DNA of 64,000 bases from Dipteris shenzhenensis (GCA_047967505.1 CM106540.1); one strand, 5' to 3'; positions 24,726-36,625 are shown, counted from the stretch's first letter. Notes: generated by a model from the letters alone, not told the origin. Made by a program: numbers and translations.

Positions 24726-25242
24726 CGATAAAATAGGCATGAAAACATCTAAATTGGCTCTTGCCATTTGATTTGATGTATGACATGACCCCATTTGGAT
24801 TTGTAATTCCAAAGATATGGGGTCTTACTTTTAGGGCTTGAATGCCTGAAATAGGCAGTGCGTCAATGCGCTGCCTATTTCATACATTTAGGCCTCAAAA
24901 GTAGGATCCCATGTAGGACCAAATGAGGTCCTACTTTTGAGGCCTAAATGCATGAAATAGGTAGCACATTGACAAGCTACCTATTTTAGGAATTCAGGTC
25001 CTAAAAGTAGGACCCCGTATCTTTGGACTTACAAATCCCAATGGGATCATGTCCTATATGAAATCGAACGGCAAGAGCCAATTTAGATGGTTTTCATGCC
25101 TATTTTCTCCATCAATCAAAACTGTATGCATAAATATATACATCAAGACATGCATCAACACATGTATGTATGTATATATATATATATATATATACATACA
25201 TAAATACATACATACATACATACATGTGTGTGTGTATACACA

Positions 25243-25280
<38 letters not shown>

Positions 25281-25870
25281 CACATATAGATATATATGTA
25301 TGTATATACATACATATATACATACTTACATACATACAGCAAAATGGGGGTCTTGATTTTGGGGGGGGGTATGCCAAAAATTGATAAACAACATTATTTG
25401 ATGAATATAGTTTTAGTTGATGGAGAAAATGGACATGAAAACCATCTAAATTGGATCTTGCCATTCGATTTTATATATGACATGACCCCACTCGAATATA
25501 CAAGTCCAAAGATACAGGGTGCTACTTTTAGGGTCTGAATGCCTAAAATAGGCGGCGCGTTAACGCGCTGCCTATTTCATGCATTTAGGCCTCAAAAGTA
25601 GGACCCCATTGGCAACACAATGGGGTCCTACTTTTGAGGCCTAAATGCATGAAATAGGCAGCGTGTTAACGCGCTGCCTATTTCAGGCATTCAGGCCCTA
25701 AAAGTAGGACCCCGTATCTTTGGACTTACAAATCTAAATGGGGTCATGTCATATATCAAATCAAACGATTAGAGCCAATTTAGCTGATTTTCATGTCCAT
25801 TTTCTCCATATATCAAAATTGTATGCATCAATATATACATCAATATATACATATATGCATCAACATATAC

Positions 25871-25935
<65 letters not shown>

Positions 25936-26587
25936 TGTATGTATGTATGTACATGCATATATATACATACATACATACATAAAAACATCAAAAGTAAGAC
26001 CCCATTGGTTTCCCATGTCATGCATTTTGTTGTCTCATGAGCATAAGAACAAGCACTTGTGTTCTTTACCTTTCTTTGCAATGGGGGTCTTGATTTTGGG
26101 GGGGTATGCCAAAAATTGATCAATAACATTATTTGATGAATATAGTTTTAGGTGATGGAGAAAATGGACATGAAAACCATCTAAAGTGGATCTTGCCGTT
26201 CGATTTGATATATGACATGACCCCATTTGGATATGCAAGTCCAAAGATACGGGGTACTACTTTTAGGGCCTGAATGCCTGAAATAGGCAGCGCGTTAACG
26301 CGCTCCCTATTTCAAGCATTTAGGCCTCAAAAGTAGGACCCCATTGGCAACACAATGGGGTCCTACTTTTGAGGCCTAAATGCTTGAAATAGGGAGTGCG
26401 TTAACGCTCTGCCTATTTCAGGCATTCAGGCCCTAAAAGTAGGACCCCGTATCTTTGGACTTACAAATCCAAATGGGGTCATGTCATATATCAAATCAAA
26501 CGGCAAGAGCCAGTTTAGATGATTTTCATGTCCATTTTCTCCATATATCAAAATTGTATGCATCAATATATACTTATATGCATCAAC

Positions 26588-26637
<50 letters not shown>

Positions 26638-27322
26638 GTACATGCATATATATACATACATACATACATATAAACATCAAAAGTAAGACCCCATTGGTTT
26701 CCCAGGTCATGCATTTTGTTGTCTCATGAGCATAAGAACAAGCACTTGTGTTCTTTATCTTTCTTTGCAATGGGGGTCTTGATTTTGGGGGGGTATGCCA
26801 AAAATTGATCAACAAAATTATTTGATGAATATAGTTTTAGTTGATGGAGAAAATGGACATGCAAACCATCTAAATTGGATCTTGCCATTCGATTTGATAT
26901 ATGACATGACCCCATTTGGATATGCAAGTCCAAAGATATAGGGTACTACTTTTAGGGCCTGAATGCCTAAAATAGGCAGCGCGTTAACGCACTGTCTATT
27001 TCATGCATTTAGGCCTCAAAACTAGGACCCCATTGTGTTGCCAATGGGGTCCTACTTTGGAGGCCTAAACGCATGAAATAGGTAGCGCATTAATGCACTG
27101 CCTATTTTAGGCATTCAGGCCCTAAAAGTAGGACCCCATATCTTTGGACTTACAAATCCAAATGGGATCATGTCATATATCAAATCGAACGACAAGAGCC
27201 AATTTAGATGGTTTTTATGTCCATTTTCTCCATATATCAAAATTGTATGCATCAATATATACATCAATATATACATATATGCATCAACATATACATATAC
27301 ATATACATATATATATATATAT

Positions 27323-27379
<57 letters not shown>

Positions 27380-28760
27380 TATAGATATATATGTATGTAT
27401 ATACATACATATATACATAATTACATACATACAGCAAAATTAGGACCCCATTGGTTGCCTATTTCATGCATTTTGTTGTCTCATGAGCATAAGAACAAGC
27501 ACTTGTGTTCCTTACCTTTCTTTGCAATGGGGGTCTTGATTTTGGGGGAGGTATGCCAAAAATTGATAAACACCATTATTTAATGAATATAGTTTTAGTT
27601 GATGGAGAAAATGGACATGAAAACCATCTAAATTGGATCTTGCCATTCGATTTGATATATGACATGACCCCATTCGGATATGCAAGTCCAAATATGCGGG
27701 GTGCTACTTTTAGGGCCTAAATGCCTAAAATAGGCAGCGCATTAACGCGCTGCCTATTTCATGCATTTAGGCCTCAACACAATGGGGTCCTACTTTTGAG
27801 GCCTAAATGCATGAAATAGGGAGCGCATTAACGCGCTGCCTATTTCAAGCATTCAGGTCCTAAAAGTAGGACCCCGTATCTTTGGGATTACAAATCCAAA
27901 TGGGGTCATGTCATATATCAAATCAAACGGCAAGAGCCAGTTTAGATGATTTTCATGTCCATCTTCTCCATATATCAAAATTGTATGCATCAATATATAC
28001 ATACATACATATATATATATATATATGTATGTATGTATGTACATGCATATATATACATACATACATACATACAAACATCAAAAGTAAGACCCCATTGGTT
28101 TCCCATGTCATGCATTTTGTTGTCTCATGAGCATAAGAACAAGCACTTGTGTTCTTTACCTTTCTTTGCAATGGGGGTCTTGATTTTCGGGGGGTATGCC
28201 AAAAATTGATCAACAACATTATTTGATGAATATAGTTTTGGTTGATGGAGAAAATGGACATGAAAACCATCTAAATTGGATCTTGCCGTTCGATTTGATA
28301 TATGACATTACCCCATTTGGATATGCAAGTTCAAAGATATGGGGTACTACTTTTAGGGCCTGAATGCCTAAAATAGGGAGCGCGTTAACGCGCTGTCTAT
28401 TTCATGCATTTAGGCCTCAAAACTAGGACCCCATTGTGTTGCCAATGGGGTCCTACTTTTGAGGCCTAAATGCATGAAATAGGCAGCGTGTTAACGCGCT
28501 GCCTATTTTAGGCATTCAGGCCCTAAAAGTAGGACCCCATATCTTTGGACTTACAAATCCAAATAGGATCATGTCATATATCAAATCGAACGCGACAAGA
28601 ACCAATTTAGATGGTTTTCATGTCCATTTTCTCCATATATCAAAATTGTATGCATCAATATATACATCAATATATACATATATGCATCAACATATACATA
28701 TACACATATATATACATACATACATACATACATACATACACACACACATACATACATACA

Positions 28761-28818
<58 letters not shown>

Positions 28819-29160
28819 TATATATATATATATGTATGCATGTATGTATGTACATACATATATACATACATACATACAAACATCAAAAGTAAGACCCCAT
28901 TGGTTGCCTATGTCATGCATTTTGTTGTTTCATGTGCATAAGAACAAGCACTTGTGTTCCTTACCTTTCTTTGCAATGGGGGTCTTGATTTTGGTGGGGT
29001 ATGCCAAAAATTGATCAACAACATTATTTGATGCATATAGTTTTAGTAGTTTTAGTACAAATACATACATACATGTGTGTGTGTGTACATACATACATGG
29101 ATGCATGCATGCATGCATACATACATACATACATACATACATATTGATGCATATAGTTTT
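24726..29160. repeat. Tandem array of six foldback units in MULE1
   Basis: Each unit is an imperfect palindrome of about 380-400 bp. Its arms run from GGAGAAAATGGACATGAAAACC through GGGGTCCTACTTTTGAGGCC. Units are separated by microsatellite DNA (TATACATA, ACAC) and a shared spacer with GAACAAGCACTTGTGTTC, itself palindromic. Units start near 24730, 25431, 26157, 26846, 27605 and 28249, a period of 640-760 bp. Inside each arm is a shorter palindrome centred on GCGCGTTAACGCGC. Some units have lost part of the centre (for example about 27775). Confidence 0.9.
25140..25340. repeat. TATACATA / (CA)n microsatellite
   Basis: First of the microsatellite spacers between foldback units. Similar blocks are at about 25840-25985, 26570-26675, 27250-27435, 27990-28075, 28660-28880 and 29055-29145. 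Open frames here are compositional. Confidence 0.9.
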
Positions 29161-29278
29161 ACTAGATGGGGAAAATAGGCCCCACTCCAATTTTTGTGAA
29201 GAGACACAACTAGACAAATAGAGCAAGTCCAAGGGGTTGCTAGGGACACCCCCCCGGCAAATGGAGATGCCCGGTATG

Positions 29279-29759
29279 CAATTTTAGCACCAATTTTGGG
29301 ATGTAAGCTCCATAGTCATGTCGAAAAAAAGTTGTCAATTCTTGCATTAAATGTAGGGTGGTGAATATATCCTATTTCGTCATGGGGCCGGAGAAGACAG
29401 AGGCAAAAAATTGAACCTCCAAAAAGACTTCTTTTACCGGTCTATGGGGATCGGCTCTTACTAGTGTTGAGAGTGGACAAGACAGCTACCGTTGGTGTGA
29501 TATGGGAATCTCCCAGTCTACAATTTTAGCACCAAGTTTGAGATGTAAACTACATAGTCAAGTCCAAAAAAGTTGTGTCAATTCTTGCATTAAATGTAGG
29601 GTGATGAATATATCCTATTTTATCATGGGGCCTGCAGAAGACGGAGGGAAAAAATTGAACCTCCAAAAAGACTTCTTTTACCGGTCTATGGGGCCTAGCT
29701 CTTACTAGCATTGAGAGTGGACAAGATAGCTACCGCTGGTGTGATATGGGAATCTCCAA
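29279..29759. repeat. Tandem duplication, ~242-bp unit x 2
   Basis: Copies begin CAATTTTAGCACCAA at 29279 and 29521 and both contain TTTACCGGTCTATGGGG and GTGTGATATGGGAATCTCC. No coding frame. Confidence 0.85.
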
Positions 29760-31751
29760 GTCTCAAATTTTGGGGTACATGAAATTAGATCATGCTAACG
29801 GTAACTCTAAGAGGTTCCAAAGGCAGGCAACATTCTTCATCATAGCTAACTCAAATGCAAGGCAGTGAAAATGCCAGGAGAGTTGCTAGGTAGCATTGAT
29901 TTTGGGAAGGGATATGATGATACTTTGTTGTGTTATGTAGGATATTAATTTCCATTAAATTTGGGACATGTTAGATATAACTTCATAAAATCCTAAGTCA
30001 TGAAATTAATACATTACAAGTTCAAGCATAAATAATAGTCGTGAAGTTAATGCATTAAATATTCAAGCCTAAAGAAGAATTAATCAAGACCTAATGCACC
30101 GTACTAGAGACTTTGGCCTTACCCTCATTCCATAGACTTGCCAACATAAGGCCAAAATTTTCATTCTTAAGAATATGTGGAAAGACCTTACATTTGGCCC
30201 ACTTTTGGCGAAAAAATTTCATTCTAAAGAATAGGTGGAGTGAAATTGTGTTTGATAAATACAAATCAATGCTTAAGTTTGGACATAAATAAAGGTATCC
30301 TTTTGAAGATATTGGAACACATGAGAGAAATAATATTGAAGATACCTGAATTTTTAGACATACTATTAAAGACAAATGAACATATAATGGATGAAATCCT
30401 ATTGATGATACATGAATTTTCAATAGAACTGTTATTCAAAGATTTGATGGATTGAATGTAGCTTTAATACATTATCCCTTTTACAAGGGTGTTTGATTTT
30501 GAGGCTTGAAACATAAGAATGAATCTGTGTTGAAGCCTAGTGGTTTGTTAAGGATATGTGAAACTTAAAGTAAAAGTACTTACAATGGAAGGGATTATAT
30601 CAAGATCCTATTAAGGACATGTGAACATATAGTAGAATAATTCTACATAAAATCAGTGGATCAAACTTAATGGCTGAAAAGCAAAAAAGGATGATGGTGC
30701 AACCTAGGGGCTACTCTACGGCACTATGGCAGCAATCTTTGTAGTTACTATCAAAGGTAGTGTAACTTTTTTGTCAAGGAAAGAGACGCGAACCACTCCA
30801 CATGACCTAGATCTGTATGACCTAGGTTGCACCGACTTGTTTCTTTCATGGATAAAAAGTGACCCTTAGGTGATGCTATAGCACTCCCTTTTTTGGTCCA
30901 TTATTATAGCACAATTGGGGCCTTTTGACCTAATACTAGCTACCCATCAAATATTTGTTGTAGATGTTAGGGGTAATTACCAAACTACTAGTGGTAGTTT
31001 TATCACCACCATTAGTAATTTTATTTGAGTGTTCCTTAATGGTAGTTCTCCTACTACTACATACGATATTACCAATAGTAGTCCTAATCCCAATGATAGT
31101 ACACATAATATTATTACGACCATCCAACTTTAATCATCATTATATCTATGAATACATATATATAGGCCTATCTATATCTATACCTATTTATTCCTCATCC
31201 AATATGTTTGCATTTATTTTTGGTGCTTTGCTTACTTTGAAACTAAAGATAATGTGATTTCATTATTGTTTGCATTCTTGTCAAACATGAGGAGCTGGAA
31301 TGCATAAGAGTTGGGAGGCACATTATAATTTTTGTGCAGATTTGAGCCATTGAATAGCCTATTGATTCTGATTGTTTTCTTTCTTATTAAATCCTTAATT
31401 TGGTTATTTCACACCGAACATCGCCATATCAATTCATATTTTTTTTGTTCTAGTAATGTCCTATCGCAGCATAGTCTAGGGTTGATCATACAAGATAAAT
31501 GGGTGCTCACATTTAATATATTTTTGAGAGTCAGAGGATAGTGGATGTAGACTACAAAATCATCACTTTGAATAAATTTGGCAAGATTCTTCTGATAGAA
31601 GGAATAATTTCTATTGTACTAACGATGAAAGAAAATTATCAAAAGGTTGATACAAGGCTCAAAATCACACTGGTGCTACTAGGCTTAATAGTCGTAGGCT
31701 AGTAGTAGTACTAGTGTATTTACTAAGTAGTGTGCATGCCTCTCCTCATTA
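29760..31751. other. AT-rich interior of MULE1, no gene seen
   Basis: About 2 kb without a supported gene, RNA or terminal repeat. Confidence 0.55.
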
Positions 31752-31914
31752 AAATTCATAGTCTTCAAAAATATATAATACATAAGTCAAAATATTCTAA
31801 TTAGTTTTATCATCCTAATGTTGAAACTGACTTAAATTCATAGTCTTCAAAAAGGTATAATACATAAGTCAAAATATTCCAATTAGTTTTATTGTCCTCA
31901 TGTTGAAACTGACT
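31752..31914. repeat. Tandem duplication, ~81-bp unit x 2
   Basis: Both copies begin AAATTCATAGTCTTCAAAAA and end near GTTGAAACTGACTT. Confidence 0.85.
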
Positions 31915-31967
31915 TTCTCTTCCTTCGTCTCCTATGAGCTTCAAACCTTTAATCCATTAATCTCTCA

Positions 31968-32340
31968 AATAGTAAGAATGGTCTTGTATTAAGAGGCGAT
32001 GATATCTAAAGTGATTTACAAATACTAAGAATGGTCTTATATTAAGAGGTGATGATATCTCAAGTGTTATACAAACCGTAAGAATGGTTTTGTATTAAAA
32101 GGTGATGATATCTCAAGTGTTCTACAAATAGTAAGAATGGTTCAAGTGTTCTACAAAAGTATTAGGTACCTCTTAGTGGCTAAAGGGAAGGAGTGATGAT
32201 ATCTCAAGTGTTCTACAAATAGTAAGAATGGTCTTGTATTAAGAGGTGATGATATCTCAAGTGTTCTAAAAATAGTAATAATGGTTTTGTATTAGGAGGT
32301 GATGATATCTCAAGTGTTCTATAAAACTATTAGATACCTC
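31968..32340. repeat. ~53-bp minisatellite, about 6 copies
   Basis: Unit built on AGTAAGAATGGTCTTGTATT followed by AAGAGGTGATGATATCTCAA and GTGTTCTACAAAT. Two copies are broken by a shared longer insert with TATTAG(G/A)TACCTCTTAGTGG, so a higher-order unit also duplicated. Confidence 0.85.
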
Positions 32341-32976
32341 TTAGTGGTTGAAGGAAAGGGGTTGGAAGTATGGGCAAAATCTCTAGGAACTACAGGATGG
32401 TTGCAAGAACAATTTTGAATGTCATAAATGACACTTGGGTTTTTCAACATATGGGTGAACTATTTTTAAACATTTTCTTTCATGGTTGATAACACTTTTA
32501 ATAAGAAGAACCATTTTGAATGTTATAAGTGTTGATGCAATCCCATGCTATGAAGTCTACAGACAGTTTTTTTTCCCCGCATATGGGTGAAGTGATGTTT
32601 ACGTTACTAAGTTCAACATATCAAGCAACACATTTGTTTTGATTATTGAAGGAGTTTGATAATAAGACCCATTTCAAATGCAAAAGATTTGTTGTATCAG
32701 TAATGGAATCCGCTTTGGAGTGGAAATTCGGTTTCTTTCAAACCCACATATTATTATTGCATAATGTGAGTATGGCTCCAATTGGAAGTTAAGGTAGACT
32801 ATAATTCGCAATATTGGTATAGTTACACATAGTAACATAAGTTTTATTTTCAAGAATCTTCCCAAATAGTGGTTTCCACAAAGCTATGTTGAGTACCTCG
32901 ATAAGGAAATTGTAGAAAAGCTCGCTCGCTTTTTTGGGCCCGCTCGCTTTTCCTCGCTCGCTCTATCGACTGCCTC

Positions 32977-33020
32977 ATACCTTTGCTCTACATGGGCTCA
33001 TGGCACCACAACTCTCAACA
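32977..33020 (-). repeat. Element B LTR, remainder after MULE1
   Basis: Starts with the 9-bp target repeat and runs to the LTR end (TCTCAACA at 33020). The sequence beyond (CCATCGCC) differs from the polypurine-tract side seen at 11837. On the minus strand it is therefore probably the outer 5' edge of the B array and 33021 onward is the older flank. Confidence 0.7.
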
Positions 33021-33534
33021 CCATCGCCAACACGACTCTGACGTGGAAACTCCAGCAAAGGCATCTCACCGGTGGACAACACCTCTACGAGTAATGCCAT
33101 GCCTTCTACCATCGACAGCTCGCTCGCTCAAGCAGCTCACAAAGGCCATGTAGAAGCTCCTACCTACGATGACCAATGACGGCTCTAGCTCCTGTGCCAT
33201 CTCCGATGGCCGGCCACCTCTCCAAGCAGCCACCGAATTCGCGACCTCCAAAGCCTTCAGGCTCTCGGCACCCGATGGCCCTTCAATGCCTGGCACAGTG
33301 ACCTTCTTCAACGTAGGCCATAGCTTCTTCTACGACCAGTGGCTGCTCAATGAAAGCTCCTCAGAACGACCGAGGCTAGCAGCCTCTGTACCAATGCCAG
33401 AACACCGAACACGACAGCTCTTCAATGACGAAAATCCGTAGCAAACGAAATCTCCTGCACCATCTCTGATGACCGGCCACGTCTCTAAGCAGCCATCGAA
33501 TTCACGACCTCCAAAGCCTTCAGGCTCTCGAATG
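33021..33534 (-). pseudogene. GC-rich gene-like fragment with internal duplication
   Basis: GC-rich, with an 81-codon minus-strand frame (33311-33066, beginning MKKVTVPGIEG). About 80 bp ending AAAGCCTTCAGGCTCTCG occurs twice (about 33188-33270 and 33448-33533). It sits just upstream of a Copia A fragment, the position where the other A copy carries its captured gene, and again the better frame is antisense to the element. Donor gene not recognised; unrelated to the fragments at 3621 and 14079. Confidence 0.4.
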
Positions 33535-34699
33535 GTATGTGTATCAGCTTGATGTCAAGAATACATTTCTCAATGGTTATCTAGATGAGGAAGTCTACAT
33601 GCAACAGCTAGCAGGTTATGTTGAACCAGGAAAGGGGAATAAGGTTTGCCATCTCAAGAAAAGTCTCTATGGCTTAAAGCAAGCACCCAAAAGTTGGTAC
33701 AGCAGAATTGACAAGTATTTTGTTGATCTGGGATACATGAAATATAATGCAGATCATACTCTCTACTACAAAGTTCAAGGGGAAGACATTACTATTGCAC
33801 TTTTGTACGTAGATGATATGAATGTGATAGGAAGCAAGGATAGCTTCATCAAAAAATTGAAAGAAGACTTATCTGCAGAGTTCGACATGAAAGATCTTGG
33901 ACTTATGCACTATTGTCTTGGAATTGCATTCTGAAGAGATTCAGATAGCACATTCATGAGTCAAGCTCAAGTATGTTGACAATCTCCTGAAGAAGTTTCA
34001 TATGGCAGATTGCAAGATTGCAGCCACTCCCATGGAACAGAGTTTGAAACTTACTAAAGATTCAGAAAAGCCTAGAGTCAATGACAGATACTACAGGCAA
34101 CTCATCGGATCTCTTATATATCTGACAATCACACGGCTAGATATTTGTTATGCAGTAAGCTCACTAGCACAGTTTATGGCAAATCCAAAACAGTCTCATT
34201 GGAATGCATCCAAAAGAGTCTTGAGATACATCAGAGGTACAAGACAGTTTGGGAAAGAATACACAAGAAGTCATCCACAGTTGCATGGATACTGTGACAG
34301 TGACTATGCAGAGATCATGAGACCACAGGGATATGCATTTTCCCTGGTCAAGGTGCTATATCATGGTTGTCAAACAAATAGCCAACTGTTTCTTTGTCTT
34401 CGATTGAAGCAAAATATAGAGCACTCACTACAAGTGCATGTGAGGCTATATGGCTCAGAAGATTATTGTCAGAAACAGATTACTTTGATGAGTCAAAGCC
34501 AACAACAATATACTGTGATGATCAATCAGCTCAAGCATTGGCCAAAAATCTAGTATATCACTCCAAGACAAAGCACATTGATGTCAGAGAGCACTTCATT
34601 AGAGAAAGTGTGTTACTTGGTGACATCACACTGCAACATTGTGATAGCAAAGAAAATGTTGCAGACATCTTTACCAAACCACTCAGTAAAGAGTTGTAA
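33535..34699 (+). pseudogene. pol: Copia A copy 4 RT-RNase H pseudogene
   Basis: RT palm with YVDD (about 33808) is open to 33934, where CGG-AGA became TGA-AGA. A 1-bp insertion follows in AGTCAAGCTC. RT resumes at 34002, and the RNase H region has a deletion near 34310 and TAG at 34379 in NK-stop-PTV. It keeps CAG (TRQFGKEY, about 34240) where copies 1-3 all have TAG, which supports Gln as the ancestral residue there. Confidence 0.9.
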
Positions 34700-34842
34700 A
34701 CACCGACTAGCTCTTGGTTTGACGCAGAAGAAGGACATTCCCATTAAAGGGGTGTGATGGAATGTAATGCTCAGTCCTTCGATTCCCCAGAATTATCATC
34801 TTGAGGGAAGGCCTACTTCATGATGTTGATCTTGAGGGAAGG

Positions 34843-35099
34843 TGTTGAGAGTTCACGCTCAACATCATGTGTGTGCATAGCACCATCATGTGATCATATG
34901 TGCATAGCACTAACCTTATAGAGTGCTCTAAAGGAAAGGTTTAGATCCCCTAACCCTAACCCTAACCCTAAAAAGGTTTGTATATATTCTATTTTTTCAA
35001 CTAAATCTAGTGTACAGTTAGTCATTTGTGGTGTGCTCTCTAGCTGTGCCCTCTCTTCTCATCTCCACTCTTCTCCTCTCCCCTCTTCATATTTTGTTA
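34843..35099 (+). repeat. 3' LTR of element A copy 4
   Basis: TGTTGAGAGTTCACG...ATATTTTGTTA, terminal CA mutated to TA. It has one more CCCTAA unit than the other LTRs and lacks part of the first 27-bp repeat. Confidence 0.85.
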
Positions 35100-36402
35100 G
35101 CTTACTCCTTCCATCTTGCCCGGAGCCTTATAGCCAAACACTTCTTCCACTTCGCTCTCATTACCTTCCTCCTCTCGTCAATCTTACTCCTTCAATCTTG
35201 CCCCAGCCTTACTTGAGTCTACTCCCATTATCATTCTGGCACTCATCTTATAGCCTTACTCTCAAACTCTTCCTCCATCTCACCTTACTCCCTCACTCTC
35301 TTGTTTCTCTAGTCCATATTCTTGTAGCTTAAAGCTCCATGGATCTTTTTAAAGTCATTGATTCCATCGGGGATCATCAAGAACGAGGTGAAGAGGGAGC
35401 AGAGAAAGAGACACCGAGCTCTATTAACCCAGTACGAGAAGGACGAGTTTGCTTGTCAAAAGAGCTTAGAGAAGGAGGAGAGAGGAAAATAAGTAGGTCT
35501 ACTAGAGAAATAGATAGATTACATTCATATAGGTTACTTCACATGTGGCTCATTATGGAAGATTTCCACCCCAGGAAGCGCAAGCCATTTGGAATCAACA
35601 AAGTGCTATACAAGAGAAAATTTATAATTCCTTACTTCTGTTCTGTAGTTTTAATTGCATCGATGATGATGAGATGAACTCAGCCCTTGAATGGGTTGAA
35701 TCTAGGATTTCAAGAGCAAATATTAATGAATTCCAATGAGAGGATTATTGTAACTTTTGGTGTTTGTCAACACATTTATAAAGATTGTGAGAGTTTGCTT
35801 AATACAGTTGTAACTTTTGAAGGTGTTTGCTAACACCATTATAAATATTAAGAGAGTTTGCAACTGTTGAATCTTATTTTTTGGTGTAACTTATCTGAGG
35901 CTGTATTAAATTTTATAATTTTAGTTTCAACTCCTTCAAAAATATCAAAAAAATTGCTTGTTTTTATGTTTTCATCTGTGCTTTGAAGATTGGGTTTTTC
36001 TTAAATTTTATTCGAAAACTAGTCCACAAGTATATGTAAAAATGAATTTGTACATTGACAAGTCCAAAATTAATAAAACAAGTGTTTATGGCACAAGGGG
36101 GAAGGGAGAGGGGGAAGAGGAGCATGTACATTATGCGAGATGGAATGTAGAGATGGAGACATCAAGGGAAGAGAGTCATGCTTTATTTGAAAGGATGGAT
36201 GGGAAAGTCAAAATACTAGCATGGTGTCTATACAAGAATGAGCATGTCACATCAAGGAATAGCCCCCTTCTTTTATAGCCAAAAGAGGGATCTCTCCTAA
36301 TAAATGCCACCCCCCCACATGCATGGTGTGAGAGGAGGTTTCTTCCATGTGAGCTTGGTGGGTACATACTCTCAATTGTGTGCAACAAGACTTTTCCTCT
36401 CG
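35100..36402. other. Low-complexity flank with short unplaced frames
   Basis: A CT-rich stretch (35100-35330) is followed by a plus-strand frame 35339-35677 (charged, E/R-rich, MDLFKVIDS start). An overlapping frame, 35545-35739, reads PPQEAQAIWNQQSA and ALEWVESRIS. They may be two frames of one decayed gene, but I recognise no family. Two near-repeats of TTTTGGTGTTTG/TTGTAACTTTTG lie at 35750-35850. Confidence 0.3.
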
Positions 36403-36625
36403 CACTACAAGGCACAAGCCCTTTTTCAAAGAAAATACCGACCTTTTTTACACTAAAAAGTTTTTTTTGATGGCCGCAAAAATGTCGCTATTAGCGTCGA
36501 AAAAGAAGCATTGCTATATAAGCATTGCTATATAGCAACACTAATAAAGGTCGCTATATAGCGACACTAGTAAACGTCGCTATATAGAGACACTAGTAAA
36601 CGTCGCTATATAGTGACGATTAACA
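36403..36625 (+). repeat. CACTA-like transposon terminus with subterminal palindromes
   Basis: CACTACAAGGCAC at 36403 resembles the CACTACAAGAAA end of plant CACTA (En/Spm) elements. About 80 bp inside are clustered motifs of the type GTCGCTATATAGCGAC (16-bp palindrome at 36550-36565), repeated with degeneration at about 36525, 36575 and 36603 and spaced about 26-29 bp. Subterminal repeats of this kind bind CACTA transposase. I did not find the opposite end. Confidence 0.4.

Larger units (their letters stand above)
21453..32976. mobile_element. Mutator-like element (MULE1), 11.5 kb, non-coding
   Basis: Bounded by inverted termini GAGG...CCTC and the 9-bp target repeat ATACCTTTG, inside a B LTR whose empty form is present at 11489-11836. 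The termini hold repeated GCGAGC motifs (GTGAGCGGAGAAAAGCGAGC on the left; the inverted right end reads GCGAGCGAGGAAAAGCGAGC). A 9-bp duplication fits the Mutator superfamily. I find no transposase reading frame, so it is non-autonomous. Its content is AT-rich DNA, a CT-rich stretch (about 23520-23760), hairpins, a foldback satellite (24726-29160) and short tandem repeats. Confidence 0.82.
33535..35099 (+). mobile_element. Ty1/Copia element A, copy 4 (3' fragment, older)
   Basis: Covers RT from VYQLDVKN to the end of RNase H, the polypurine region and a 3' LTR. It is clearly more diverged from copies 1-3 than they are from each other. The 5' LTR, gag, protease and integrase are missing at this locus. 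Confidence 0.9.

Noticed and set aside
25049-29014. Open frames of repeating Tyr-Ile-His / Met-Tyr-Val
   Set aside because: Translations of TATACATA and ACAC microsatellites on both strands.
25120-29160. CRISPR-like regular spacing of repeats
   Set aside because: The units are ~700-bp palindromes with microsatellite spacers in a plant genome, not short repeats with unique spacers.
33539-34699. Copia copy 4 as a separate retrotransposon family
   Set aside because: RT, RNase H, polypurine region and the 257-bp LTR all match element A; it is only older.
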